DNA of 64,000 nucleotides from Trichostrongylus colubriformis (lineage: Eukaryota > Nematoda > Chromadorea > Rhabditida > Trichostrongylidae), in the NCBI GenBank assembly GCA_963978905.1, contig OZ022256.1:22445743-22509742 (forward strand). Reading direction: 5' to 3'. Positions 22,430 to 32,995 of this stretch are shown here, one piece after another. The first letter of the stretch is position 1, and each line of letters starts with the position of its first letter. Position numbers and translations under genes: made by a program. Under the pieces are notes generated by a model, which was not told the origin of the DNA, ran no database searches, and saw only the letters and a program-made list of their open reading frames with translations.

Positions 22430-22740
22430 ACACTTTGCAGCACCAGCGCGGGCGCCTGAGTCGATGGCGGCAATCGACGCCGGCATCAGCGGTGACGGGG
22501 AGTTTGGCGATTGGTTGAGTTATCGCTTTGCGGCGTCGCACTCGCGGCGCCGTAAATACGACTCACCGCAGTGGAGGATCTTTGCATGTTGCAGGCTGGG
22601 AGCTTCGAAAGTTTGCCTATGTTGTTGTTTATGTTGTTTCAACAGATAAAGCTGAAAACGACACGCACTCGCTGCGCCACTCGCCGCGGGCGGTCGCACG
22701 AAAATTCGGGCAATCGTCATACAGTCAACTCAGATAGGAT
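22430..22740. repeat. GC-rich dispersed repeat
   Basis: Contains GCGGCGTCGCACTCGCGGCG and CACTCGCCGCGGGCGGTCGC, related to the blocks at 7.8 kb, 15.2 kb and 18.8 kb. Frames in several phases are compositional. Confidence 0.4.
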
Positions 22741-23358
22741 AATGTATAGCGCGAACCGCACCTTCAGAGCGGACGATGTCACTGTCATTTGATGTAGCGT
22801 GAGTGAATTTGATTTCATTCATGAATCCTGGTACACAATGCCAAACCACGCCGTAGACGCACATGCTGCCGATGGAACGTCAAGCCAACACCAAGACTAT
22901 CACTGGCATAATGGTCAACTTCTTCACGAATTTTCCTATTCAACAAACCATAAGTTGCTTAGTTCTCATAGTAAAAAGGAATAAACAGCAGTTTTTCGGC
23001 TCCAAACAGTTACCAATAAAGATCTTGCTAGCGCAGCTCAAAAAATTTGATGACCTACGCGACGATAGTAGTTCATGTGGTATAGTCTTAAATTTCCTCT
23101 CCAAAGATTTTCAAAAATTTCTTGGGGTTGCCAAAAATTTCTTGGGGCGAGTCGCAGAGTGGGACACCAGCACACTTCCACAGCACTATCAAGAAGAGCA
23201 AATGAAATGTGTGATATTTTGTCGACTTCGATACCTGCTGACTTTTGCTGCACCCTACGATGCTAACGTTCACAAACATTCTTAATTATGAGTAAAACCC
23301 ATGATCTCGCACAGTACCGAAGCCCGTTCTTCATGCATTTCGGGTTTAGGTGATAATA
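22741..23358. other. No gene recognised; short tandem duplication
   Basis: A 140-codon frame (22863-23285) shows no family. Inside it, CAAAAATTTCTTGGGG occurs twice in tandem (near 23112-23148), which suggests local duplication rather than selection. Confidence 0.35.
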
Positions 23359-24198
23359 TTAGGTTGTCCCAAAAGTATTGTCATATTTTCCCAAAAAAAA
23401 AATCAGTAACTCTTGTTCACTTCGAGGCAGGTCCAGGCGGTTCAGGAATATGGTAGAACGTTCCCTGAGCTTTCTAGGAAAATATATATTGTCCCACCAG
23501 ATCCCGTGGAGAGAGCTACAATGCCCGTTGTCGATACCCACCCAACTCGCCTTGTCATCTATTAGAGCGGTCTTGCGGCACCAAAACGACGGAAGCTTGC
23601 CACTCCATCAGCGCTGCATTGGGCAAGAAATGTGTGAGCTACGTGACCGTGCGCCGCTGGTCCATCAGCTTCAGCAACGGCGAGATTGACATGAAAGGCA
23701 AACCACGCTTGGGACTGTGCTGGTTCTGGGACGAGGAAGGAATGCTTTTCCGCGAGGTGCTGGTACAAGGTGAGACAGTCACCGCTACCGTATGCACCCA
23801 CCAGCTCCAGCAGCTCGCCGTCGATGTTCGAGAAAAGTGCCGGAAAAGTTCGCGGTCACTCTTCTTCATGACGACGCCCGCTCCCATTTCGCTCCCATTT
23901 CGCGAAAAGTACCCAGGCTAAGTTATAGGAGCTCGGCTGGGATGTGCTGCCCCACTCACCGTACTCTCCAGACATTGCCCCTTCTGGCTTTCACCTTACC
24001 CATCCTCTCGAATCCTTCCTGGCCAAGAGAAAATTCGTTGATTATGACTTGCTTGCGAATGCGATCGCTGACTTCTTCAACTCTCAGAACCCGGATTCTG
24101 GGAGAAGGGAATCAACGACTTTCTATTATTTGTTGGACGAAAAATAAATAAAAAGTGATGATCGAAAAAAATATGACAAGACTTTTGGGACAACCTAA
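23359..24198 (+). mobile_element. Internally deleted mariner, copy 1
   Basis: Inverted repeats TTAGGTTGTCCCAAAAGT and ACTTTTGGGACAACCTAA with TA at both sides (23357-23358, 24199-24200); 840 bp. Over 90 percent of positions look identical to 29959-30857 by eye. Transposase remnants run across it: HTH with VTVRRWSISFSNGEIDMKGK, then directly LCWFWDEEGMLF, then a frameshifted second-Asp box, and LPHSPYSPDIAPSGFHL where the third catalytic Asp is Gly. It also has a deletion of about 60 bases near the 3' end relative to copy 2. Confidence 0.85.
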
Positions 24199-25900
24199 TA
24201 CAATACACTGGCTAGACTCTGCGCATGATTTCTTGCTCAAATGGTCGAAGTACCATAGCTTGCACGATTGAGAACACGTTCAACGGAATTTTTTTGAGAA
24301 GGGTAGGTTCAGGCCCCGTTTTTAAGAAGTGGTGGGTTCGAGTCCCGTCCGAGACCGAAGGTTTTGCTCATAATTCAACATGGCATCACAAGCTGCGACT
24401 AAAATCAGCAGCAAACAAAAATCGATGGATGTCACAAGTGGTTATGTGGTGAAAAATGTCTCATATCGCAGTTGTCAGTGTATTCCTTCCTCGACATGTG
24501 TATTAGGGTATAAAAAAGAGTTCCTTCGGTTTTTTGTCCGTTTTTATTTTACATCATTCCCATCATTTTACATGATTCCCATTGTCGTTCGATAAATTGT
24601 GCATTCAAGTGTATTCAATTTTATTCCGCTCCGCAATGTCGTAATACTCGTTTTTTGGATTACCTAGTCGTTTTTTTCTTTTTTGGGTCCCAGAATGGAA
24701 ATAATCGGGAGGCAAAAATCTGCGATTTCGGCAACTGCTCTTCTTTGCCTATCATCTGGTACTAAACAATTGAATAATTCTAAGTACAACATTTGCAAAG
24801 CAGAAAAAGCTTCATTGAATACACGTACACATTTTATCGAACAACAAAGAGATGTTGTGAGACGAAAAAAATGGTAACGACGGAACTTATAGTAAAGCGT
24901 AATGAAAACTGAATGTGCAGTATAAGAACGAGGGAGAACGCCGTCTGAGCCATGCATAAAAAAGTTCCTCAAAAAGTTTCTCGTGTAATATCACCAGACA
25001 CCATAGTCTTTAAACTTAGGCGACGCATGTATTCAATTTCGCGTTCGTAGGCAAAATTGCTGATTGCTAATGAGCACGTATTTCTGGAACAGTAAGTATC
25101 ACTTGAGTTAAGTACATAGCACCTGCCATCCGCTTGCGGGCATTTTCTATTCGAACAAATGAAGCTTTGCTGAAGCCCACCCATATATGTTTCTGAAGTA
25201 CCTCCGAGGGGAGGTGTGGTCGGTTACGGTATGTAGACGTTGTCAAAGACACTGGAAGGGAGTAATTTTGGCTTACGGTAGAACAGACGTAGTTCGGCCG
25301 AGTTTAAGTGGCCGCCATTGCACAAACTCGCCAATTTAACGCCTTGACATTTAACGCCAAAAGGAGATTTTTTTATTATGAAGTGGTCTTCCTCTTCACT
25401 TTTCTCTTTGTTCTTTCTCATATTGTTACTAAATGTACTTACATGAAGCTAATGTATCAGAAATGGTCGCTCCACTGCGCCGGGAGTGAGGTGCTACAAC
25501 TAGTGTTGAACAGCGGCCCATCTCCTACAGCGGACAACTCGGAAAGTCAGTGTTTTGATGCGAATGGGATGCGAATGCACACCGCAGGTCGCGCTTCTAA
25601 ATCCGGGTTTTTTCACCGATTATCGCTTCTAACCTCGAATGTTCGTTACAAAATGCTCATTTCTTTGCATCTTCCTCTTGTTTCGGACCTCTTCCGGTTC
25701 CTTCAAACCGGCAGGAGCGGTACTCGCGTTAGGAGAAAGTGGAGACTGTAATGTAACATGGCAGATTCGGAACGTTCTGATAAAGAATGCGCACTTACAG
25801 TTATATTTAGCATTTCAATAGAATTTGAGGATTAAATATCGACGGAGTACTGCATGTGCACCGCATGTCAGTACAGAGTTTATGCGCGTTTCAATGTTTC
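24199..25900. other. No confident gene; one possible minus-strand exon
   Basis: A minus-strand frame at 24969-25184 is cysteine-rich (CSNRKCPQADGRC and DTYCSRNTC) and then reads NFAYEREIEYMRRL; it looks more protein-like than chance, but splice sites and family are not evident. A B-box-like GGGTTCGAGTCCC lies near 24346. The 147-codon plus frame at 25308-25751 has no recognisable motif. Confidence 0.3.
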
Positions 25901-27787
25901 CACTTTATATAGATGAGTCAAGAAAAAATTGAACAGCGCTAGAAAGGTCTGCGTTGCGCAAATTATTGAAGAGACATGTGCACAAAGAAATCGGTCAATC
26001 ACCTTGAATGCGAGACCAGAGTCCGAAAATTCGTTCCTTCGATGAGAAACCCGAGCTGAAGGCTCACCGATGGATACATATATCCAGTCTCACACACTCA
26101 GTGCTCATTAAAAGCCATAAACAGCAAGACCCACTCATTCACAAAATCTCATAGCTAATGTACTATTTCAAAACTCTCGTTCTGAGTACACTTGGTAAAG
26201 AAATTAACTATGCGAGTCAAGATACTGGCAGATAATTTTCCGAAGCAACCCCACACATAGAAGGGAATGACACGCTAGCTGCTTGGCGAAGTATGCCGCA
26301 ACATTCCACGACACTTCCAGCAGTGCTGAAACTGAGTAACTTCACAATCATATGGTTAGAATGCGCATACAAAATGATTCAATGGTTCATTTGTTTGAGG
26401 AAGCCAGAAGCTCATATACTGAAATAAGCAATACGAGTTTTCGCAACATTCCATGTAATCAAACGAGTCCAGCTCAGTTCGAAGACCAACATGTGTAGCG
26501 ACCACGTCCACACCACTGATTTGTTCACTAATCCCTTCCTCCAGTAACACACAGAACGAAGAGTGGGAATAAATGACACTCCCACTAGGATTCAAAGACT
26601 AAGAGTAAAAGATTCCATGATGATCCATTCTTTTATGAGATGCGCCACGCATTTTAATTCCACTCACGGCCTTAGCGAATTCTGAATGCGATTTGGCATG
26701 AAAAATGACTTAAGGAGGTTGGCAGATGCGAATAGGTATATACAGACTCCCAGAAATTTATGATAGTACCAATCTACCGCCATCTGGGTGATGCATGCAT
26801 TGTTTCCCTCGGCAGGCGTCACTTGTCATTTGTTATCAATGCATGATTGGTTACCCTACACTGGATTACATGTACACAGTACAATAATCCGCTGTCAAAC
26901 GTGCCTATAGTAATATGCCTGACGATATCAACGCAAATAAAGAACGCGTCTCACGCTTACACTACAAAAACACAATTTGACTACAAATCCAACGCGCTAA
27001 CTTTTAGCAATGATGACGGAAGCAATGAGCCTGAATAGGTGTGCCTAAAAGGAAAAAGAAAAAAGGTTCTTATAGGGGCATTAGCAAAGTGCTTCAGTTT
27101 CGGAATCAAAGGAATTGGAGCTCTATATATTCCAGCAATATATAATCAGTACAAGATGATTACTGCGTAGGTTCTAAATAGCAGTTTGTCAGATTAGTAA
27201 GAGCTGAAGACGAAGATTGTCACACTTTAGAATCGTCACCATACACTTGATGTGGAACATGGATATGAAGCTGAGAGACAAAGCAATTTCTCTTTCGTGA
27301 AGCTTTGAGCACCACAAATGGGAGTTCAGCCGTATATCCTCTCCGATATCGTACTACGCCTGCTCGCATGATCACTCTTGAGAAGTAATAGGATGCAGAA
27401 AGTATTATATTCTACTCTGAATTACAATGCGTGATCATGAATATTCTAGAGAAGCACATTATGGGTATACTCGTAAAGAACAGTGCAAGTTGACAGTGTT
27501 ACTCCTGATTTCCTGCTACAGCAAGTGAATACAATTAGGCAGCGCACACATTGGTGGAATAGGCGTTTTTGCGGAAATGTAGAATCATGGAATTCATTTC
27601 TCCGATTCTCTTGACTGTGCAAAACCTGGGAATCGATACGTATCTTATCTTTTTTCGAGATTCCACGTTTTCACAGATATGAAGTACACCATTTCCTCGA
27701 AATAAAGAACCCAATCCTACGAATGCGCAATAGACACGTATTTTTAACATTTCCCACGAATTCGACAATTCCCTGAGGACACTAATT
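25901..27787. other. No confident gene
   Basis: AT-rich. A minus-strand frame at 26356-26595 (VDVVATHVGLRTELDSFDYM and following) is compositionally coding-like but unassigned and not splice-bounded. Nothing else is supported. Confidence 0.3.
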
Positions 27788-28151
27788 CGGCACTATTTAC
27801 CCAGAGCTATCCCATTACCTCTTCAACGGATGCGGTCGAAGGGTGATTTTTAGAAAACCGTTCGATTTAGCTGCAAACTTCTACCCAGAGGTATTTCGAT
27901 CCGTGGAACACGAATATGACATCCGTTTGGCACGAAACCGCTTGGCGCCGGCGCCAAAATGGGATGGATCACCAAACTTGCTCAAAAATTTTCCTCGTCA
28001 ATTTCTCGCCAAACGAATGTCATATTCGTGTTCTACGGGTCGAAATACCCCTGGGTAGAAGTGTGCAGCTAAATCGGAAGGTTTTCTCAAAATCACCTCT
28101 TCGACCGCATCGGTTGAAGAGGTAGTGGGGTAACTTTAGGTAAATAGTGCC
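27788..28151. mobile_element. Foldback MITE with GGGCACTATTTACC ends
   Basis: Arms of about 160 bases are inverted copies. The left reads CGGCACTATTTACCCAGAGC and ATTACCTCTTCAACGGATGC; the right is its mirror, ending GGTAAATAGTGCCC. AATT precedes the left end and follows the right end at close distance. The central loop holds CTTGGCGCCGGCGCCAA, itself a palindrome. Open frames are mirrored artefacts. Confidence 0.75.
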
Positions 28152-28211
28152 CACAAATTCCATCACTGTGAAGCTGCTTTAGAAGTTTCATAGAACTATC
28201 CACGCTTCACC

Positions 28212-28697
28212 TTAGGCCGCGGTCATACTTTGCGCAGCTGCGTTAGTTGACGCCGGTGCCGGCGTCAACTCACGCAGACACTTGCGTGAGTTGACGCCGG
28301 TACCGGCGTCAAACTCACGCAACCATTTGCCAGCCGCAGACGACGGCGTCAGTAGATAATGCGCAGCGTTTGCAAAATTCTTGACCCAATCACACTACAG
28401 TATGATAATTGTGGCCGATTCGAATCTTGGCGCTGTGCCAATACACGAAGCGGCCACGATCACCATATTGGCACACTGCCAAGATTGGAATCGGCCACAA
28501 TCACCATACTGTAGTGTGATTGGGTCAAGAATTTCGCAAACTCTGCGGATTATCTATTGACGCCGTCGTCTGCGGCTGGCAAATGGTTGCGTGAGTTTGA
28601 CGCCGGTGCCGGCATCAACTCACGCAAGCACCTGCGTGAATTGACGCCGGCACCGGCGTCAACTAACGCAGCTGCGCAAAGTATGACCGCGGCCTTA
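28212..28697. mobile_element. Harbinger/PIF-type foldback MITE with TTA duplication
   Basis: Ends GGCCGCGGTCATACTTTGCG and its exact mirror are bounded by TTA on both sides (28212-28214, 28695-28697), a three-base target typical of PIF/Harbinger elements. The 480-bp body is nearly one palindrome. Inside each arm the unit TTGACGCCGGTRCCGGCGTC occurs twice, itself a palindrome, separated by CTCACGCA spacers. A decayed copy is at 4820-5145. Confidence 0.85.
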
Positions 28698-28699
28698 GT

Positions 28700-29958
28700 G
28701 TTGGTAAGGTAAACGTACGCTCTCAAGCTACCCGAGATGGAAGAATCAGCCGTGATTTAGACGTTTTTCAAGTAAGATGTGCATGCAGCATACCATGGAT
28801 GAAGTTACAAAAGGAAGGTAGTTTCACTCCGCTGCCTCCTTCTACATCACAATATTTGCGACTACATAATCCTGTGCAGTAGCTGTTTTCGTAGCTCTTG
28901 CTCCACGTTGCTATCTCCTACTATCAAGTGGATAAAATTAAACCATGGTTAGTAAGTAATAAGGTCTGAGCATGATTACCCAATTGCAAAATTATCTCCG
29001 ACAACGTGGACAAGAGGAACAAGCAATTATCCACAGATGAGCACACAAATACTCACTCTCTATGTTACTCTTCGCTCACCGCTTGTTTACCTGCAATGAT
29101 TAAACGCTTTTCAATTTGCATAAAGCTTCCGCAGTAAAGTAATTACCGTCAGTGAAAAATCCGCATGACCCAAATGTCATACAGACCCCACCATCGAGCC
29201 TTCCAACGAGCTTTCATTCATAGTCGCCGTGATATCTGGATGCATGTAAACCACAATATTACTGGTCACCTGCTGTGCAACATAATGTCGGCAAATATCC
29301 TCCAAGCCATGCTTGTGCGAGTCGACCAGATAATTAGGTCGACTTTTCGAAGTTAATGTAGAGGTGCCATTGCGACGGCAGTAGAAAACGAAATGAAATG
29401 GAGAAAATCCGAGCAATGCGGTCTACTCGCCCCTATACACATCGGGCCCATCACTGTTGTGTTGATACTAGGAACCACGTGGATCTGCAATGTGTGGTGG
29501 TCACACGCAGCCATGCACGTGCGTACCGTGACGCTCTCTCCTGTACAAGAAGATGAACAGCGCAAGAATTGTGTCACACAGGCGTTTTCCTTGCTCTTCG
29601 GACATTTGAGTCTATGCTACCTTTAATCGGGAACAAATGCCATGCACTGTGCCGCAACACGACTGCACGGCACCTGTCAATCTTACAACATTTTCGTGAT
29701 AAAAGAATGAAATTGACGATCAGATACCAGATGCCATAAGAAAAGGAGATTTGCGTCGAGCCTGGCGTCATGGGACGCGACGATTGCGGGCTCGGGGCAT
29801 ACACGAAGAGGTACTTATTTGCCTTCAGTAGCTTTTACCCACCTGAAAGTATTTCTAAATCAAGTACTTTCAGATGAGAAAAAATCAATTCAAGCGAGTG
29901 GCCTACATGTATGCGTATATATCAAATGAAAACTCATAAGTTTTGAATGAAATAAGTA
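28700..29958. other. No confident gene; candidate minus-strand ORFs
   Basis: Minus frames at 29177-29416 (YLVDSHKHGLEDICRHYVAQ, then QVTSNIVVYMHPDITATMN) and 29353-29577 look protein-like and lie in a GC-richer patch, but no clear splice signals or family are seen. The rest is AT-rich spacer. Confidence 0.28.
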
Positions 29959-30857
29959 TTAGGTTGTCCCAAAATTCTTGTCATATTCTCCCAAAAAAAA
30001 AATCAGTAACTCTTGCTCACTTTGAGGCAGGTCCAGGCGGTTCAGGAATATGGTAGAACGTTCCCTAAGTTTTCTAGGAAGATATATATATTGACCCACC
30101 AGATCTCGTGGAGAGAGCTACAATGCCCGTTGTCGATACCCACCCAACTCGCGGTGTCATCTATTATGACCGGTCTTGCGGCACCAAAACGACGGAAGCT
30201 TGCCACTCCATCAGCGCTGCATTGGGCAAGGAATGGGTGAGCTACGTGACCGTGCGCCGCTGGTTCATCAGCTTCAGCAACGGCGAGATTGACATGAAAG
30301 ACAAACCACGCTTGGGACTGTGCTGGTTCTGGGACGAGGAAGGAATGCTTTTCCGCGAGGTGCTGGTACAAGGCAAGACAGTCACCGCTACCGTATGCAC
30401 CCACCAGCTCCGGCAGCTCGCCGTCGATGTTCGAGAAAAGTGCCGGAAAAGTCCGCGGTCACTCTTCTTCATGACGACGCCCGCTCCCATTTCGCTCCCA
30501 TTTCGCGAAAAGTACCCAGGCTAAGTCATAGGAGCTCGGCTGGGATGTGCTGCCCCACCCACCGTACTCTCCAGACATTGCCCCTTCTGGCTATCACCTT
30601 ACCCATCCTCTCGAATCCTTCCTGGCCAAGAGAAAATTCGTTGATTATGACTTGCTTGCGAAGGCGATCGCTGACTTCTTCGACTCTCAGAACTCAGAGT
30701 TCTGGGAGAAGGGAATCAACGATTTTCCTATAAAGTGGCAGAGGGTTGCCGATAACAATGGTCAATACTTTGTTGCCTAATTATTATTTGTTGGACGAAA
30801 AAAAAAATAAAAAGTGATGATCGAAAAAAATATGACAAGACTTTTGGGATAACCTAA
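29959..30857 (+). mobile_element. Internally deleted mariner, copy 2
   Basis: 899 bp between TA duplications (29957-29958, 30858-30859). Same ends and same internal deletion as 23359-24198. This copy keeps the longer 3' end: FWEKGINDFPIKWQRVADNN then GQYFVA and TAA near 30780, the usual mariner C-terminus. Confidence 0.87.
30108..30780 (+). pseudogene. Mariner transposase remnant lacking first catalytic Asp
   Basis: The first frame (30108-30524) carries the HTH part, CHSISAALGKEWVSYVTVRR then WFISFSNGEIDMKDKPR, and fuses it directly to LCWFWDEEGMLFREVL, the segment that follows the first Asp block in intact mariners. The second Asp box (HDDARSH) is readable only one frame over, and the C-terminal part (LPHPPYSPDIAPSGYHL, with Gly for the third Asp) is in a third frame. 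Two frameshifts plus the deletion make it catalytically null. Confidence 0.75.
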
Positions 30858-30859
30858 TA

Positions 30860-32947
30860 GATTTAGTTCTCCGACAAGTCGAAAACAATAACCAGGAATT
30901 TTTTTGTATCAGAGAATTTGCTGTCGTGAGACTAATTTAGAAGAGCGCTGTGAGAGCACCAATAATGTTGTGCAGTTCAACAGTAATTACAACGGGATTG
31001 ATGATTCCCACGTAATCAGGAAAATAATTACTCTACACGACATACATATTGGCCAACTAACCACTATGTGAAGTACGTAGTGAATATGATCACTAGCTAG
31101 ACATATATCACCAAATAAATTCGTTTCCACTCGCAATGAATGACCAAGACGTTGCGAGAGCATAAATGTTTTCCCTGTGCAGTACGTCTTCAGGGAAAAT
31201 AATGAGCGTGAGCCAGTGACCTCACCAGGATGAACACCTCTTTCGACGTGAACCCAAAAGGTGCACCTAAAAAATAGAAAAAAAGGAGGAAAAATATCTA
31301 GCATACGAGAACAATGCTTCACATACCCCGTAGTTTTCCCCTTGGGCTTTGACCAGACCCCGGGTCATCTAACTATTGTTCTCCATTGATGCTATCTCAA
31401 TGAGAAGAAGGATGGCGGAGGAGCATCCTTCTAGCATGTGAAGCAGTAATTTTGTGGGCCTGTTTGTTGGTATGTCGGTAGTCAGTATGCAAGTATGTAA
31501 GTATGTGGGAATGTGAGAATGTAAGTCTTTCTGTACTCCCGCAAATGAATGATTGTGATGGAGTTAGAGAAAAGTAATCACAGAGATGAGCAACTGAATA
31601 TTTAGCTGTACCGATGTGATTGTTTCAGCTACTTGTTCAAGGGCCTTCTTTACACGCGCAGTCATTCCGCGATGTGCTGACGCCGCACTAGTCATCGGAA
31701 GAGAAGAAAGGTGATGAACGCCAAGACAACAGTACGGTTAGACAGCGCTTATAAATTTCGAATTTGCAGAAAACGATAAAGATGCGTAACGACTGGGAGA
31801 GTAGCCGAATTTGCAACAGAAAAACATTAAATACGTATCGATTTCCATACTAGGAAGAGTCGTGATGTTTAGAGAAAGGAAAGGACTGGAATGTGCGGAG
31901 TTGTGGAATTGGCGGAATAGTGGAAATGCAGAATTGTGGAGTTTATGAAAAAGCACTAGATACGTGTTGATTTCAAGCCACGAAGAGACGAAAGGATTAG
32001 GGAAACTAAGAAATGAGAAGTGTCTTTATTTCCGCTAATTCCGCATTCCCGCAAATTCCGCGAATCCGTATTTCCACAATCCTTCCGATCGATAAGTATC
32101 GATTCTTCCTTCCACACGATACGTATCGATTCTTCCTTCCACAATTCCGCAATTTCCGCAGTTCTCTTAATCGATACCTATCTGATCCTTTACCGCAATT
32201 AGGCAATTCTGCAATCCCGCAAATTATAAAACTATGTAAGCTACCTTAGACTGTCAGTCGAAGAAAGACAAGCGAATGACAGCGATTGCAAGTGTTCCAC
32301 TAAGCCGTGGCCAGCTCAGTCCATCATCAGATTGTGCGCAGAGAGCCAGAAACGAATGGGTCCACTCGCACAATTATCTATTTTATGAAGTTGTACGCTG
32401 TAATTGCTAGACCACATTGCTGAGCAAACTGGTCAAATTACCTTATGGATAACTCGCACCTAGCCGTAGTGAGCGAAGCGTGAGATACATCGTCTAGCTC
32501 AAACTTGTCTGATAAAAGGCTGAAAACCTAAATATCGCCGGCGTGTTCTCAAGCATGTATTCTGTCTAAGCCCTGTCAGTGAACGGAGAATGGGTTCCCC
32601 CTCTCCTCCTCCCTCCTTGAGCTTATCGTTAGCAAGGATAGAGCGGGTGCTGACCACAATGGAGTTCCCTCCCCCCCCCCCCCCCTTGCTGCGACAGCAC
32701 CTCCTAATACGATGGATAGAAACAGAATTTCCTTGGAACAAACTGACACAAGACATCGCTGTCGACGTCCACACCCAGTATAACGTCCTATGTTCAGCCA
32801 GCCGGTGAAATCTATGTAGAGCTCCAATACCAATGTAGGTATTTGCCAAAGTTAGGGTAAAAATGAAAAGGATTCCGATTCACAAACAAGATAAGAATTT
32901 GAACTCGACGAAGAGGTGAACCTCATTTACTTGGATACGTTTCCAGA
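30860..32947. repeat. Spacer with simple and GCGGAATT-type repeats
   Basis: TATGTAAG-like microsatellite units lie at 31485-31530. From about 31860 to 32235 the sequence consists of GCGGAATT/AATTCCGC words on the two strands, and the CGTATCGATTCTTCCTTCCA unit occurs twice in tandem near 32094-32142. A poly-C run of about 18 lies near 32670-32687. A minus frame at 30987-31322 (FWVHVERGVHPGEVTGSR) looks coding-like but is unassigned. Confidence 0.45.
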
Positions 32948-32995
32948 CTATGGATGAGTTCATCGAGAGCGTTCGTGAGAAGTATCATAAGCGAG
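32948..32995 (+). CDS. Probable first exon of REEP-like gene
   Basis: The acceptor CGTTTCCAG is followed after three bases by ATG (32951) and 15 codons, [15 protein letters not shown], then a perfect donor (CGA|GTGAGT). An acceptor this close to ATG suggests SL trans-splicing. It ends in phase 0, as required by the 48592 exon, and an acidic/basic leader before the first membrane hairpin fits. The link over 15.6 kb is inference; the exon could belong to another gene. Confidence 0.4.

Noticed and set aside
22863..23285. 140-codon plus ORF as a gene
   Set aside because: Contains a tandem duplication of a 16-base unit and no family signature; likely chance.
24969..25184. Cysteine-rich exon as an upstream part of the globin gene
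   Set aside because: The sequence is not globin-like, and the candidate downstream junctions lead to stops in the needed phase.
25308..25751. 147-codon plus ORF as a gene
   Set aside because: No motif, no supported splice sites and no upstream promoter or acceptor; left unassigned.
31485..31530. CRISPR-like regular repeats
   Set aside because: Short imperfect TATGTAAG units without spacers; a eukaryotic microsatellite. No CRISPR array exists in the window.
32670..32687. Poly-C runs here and near 18816, 53559 as regulatory sites
   Set aside because: Homopolymer slippage inside dispersed repeats; no consistent context.
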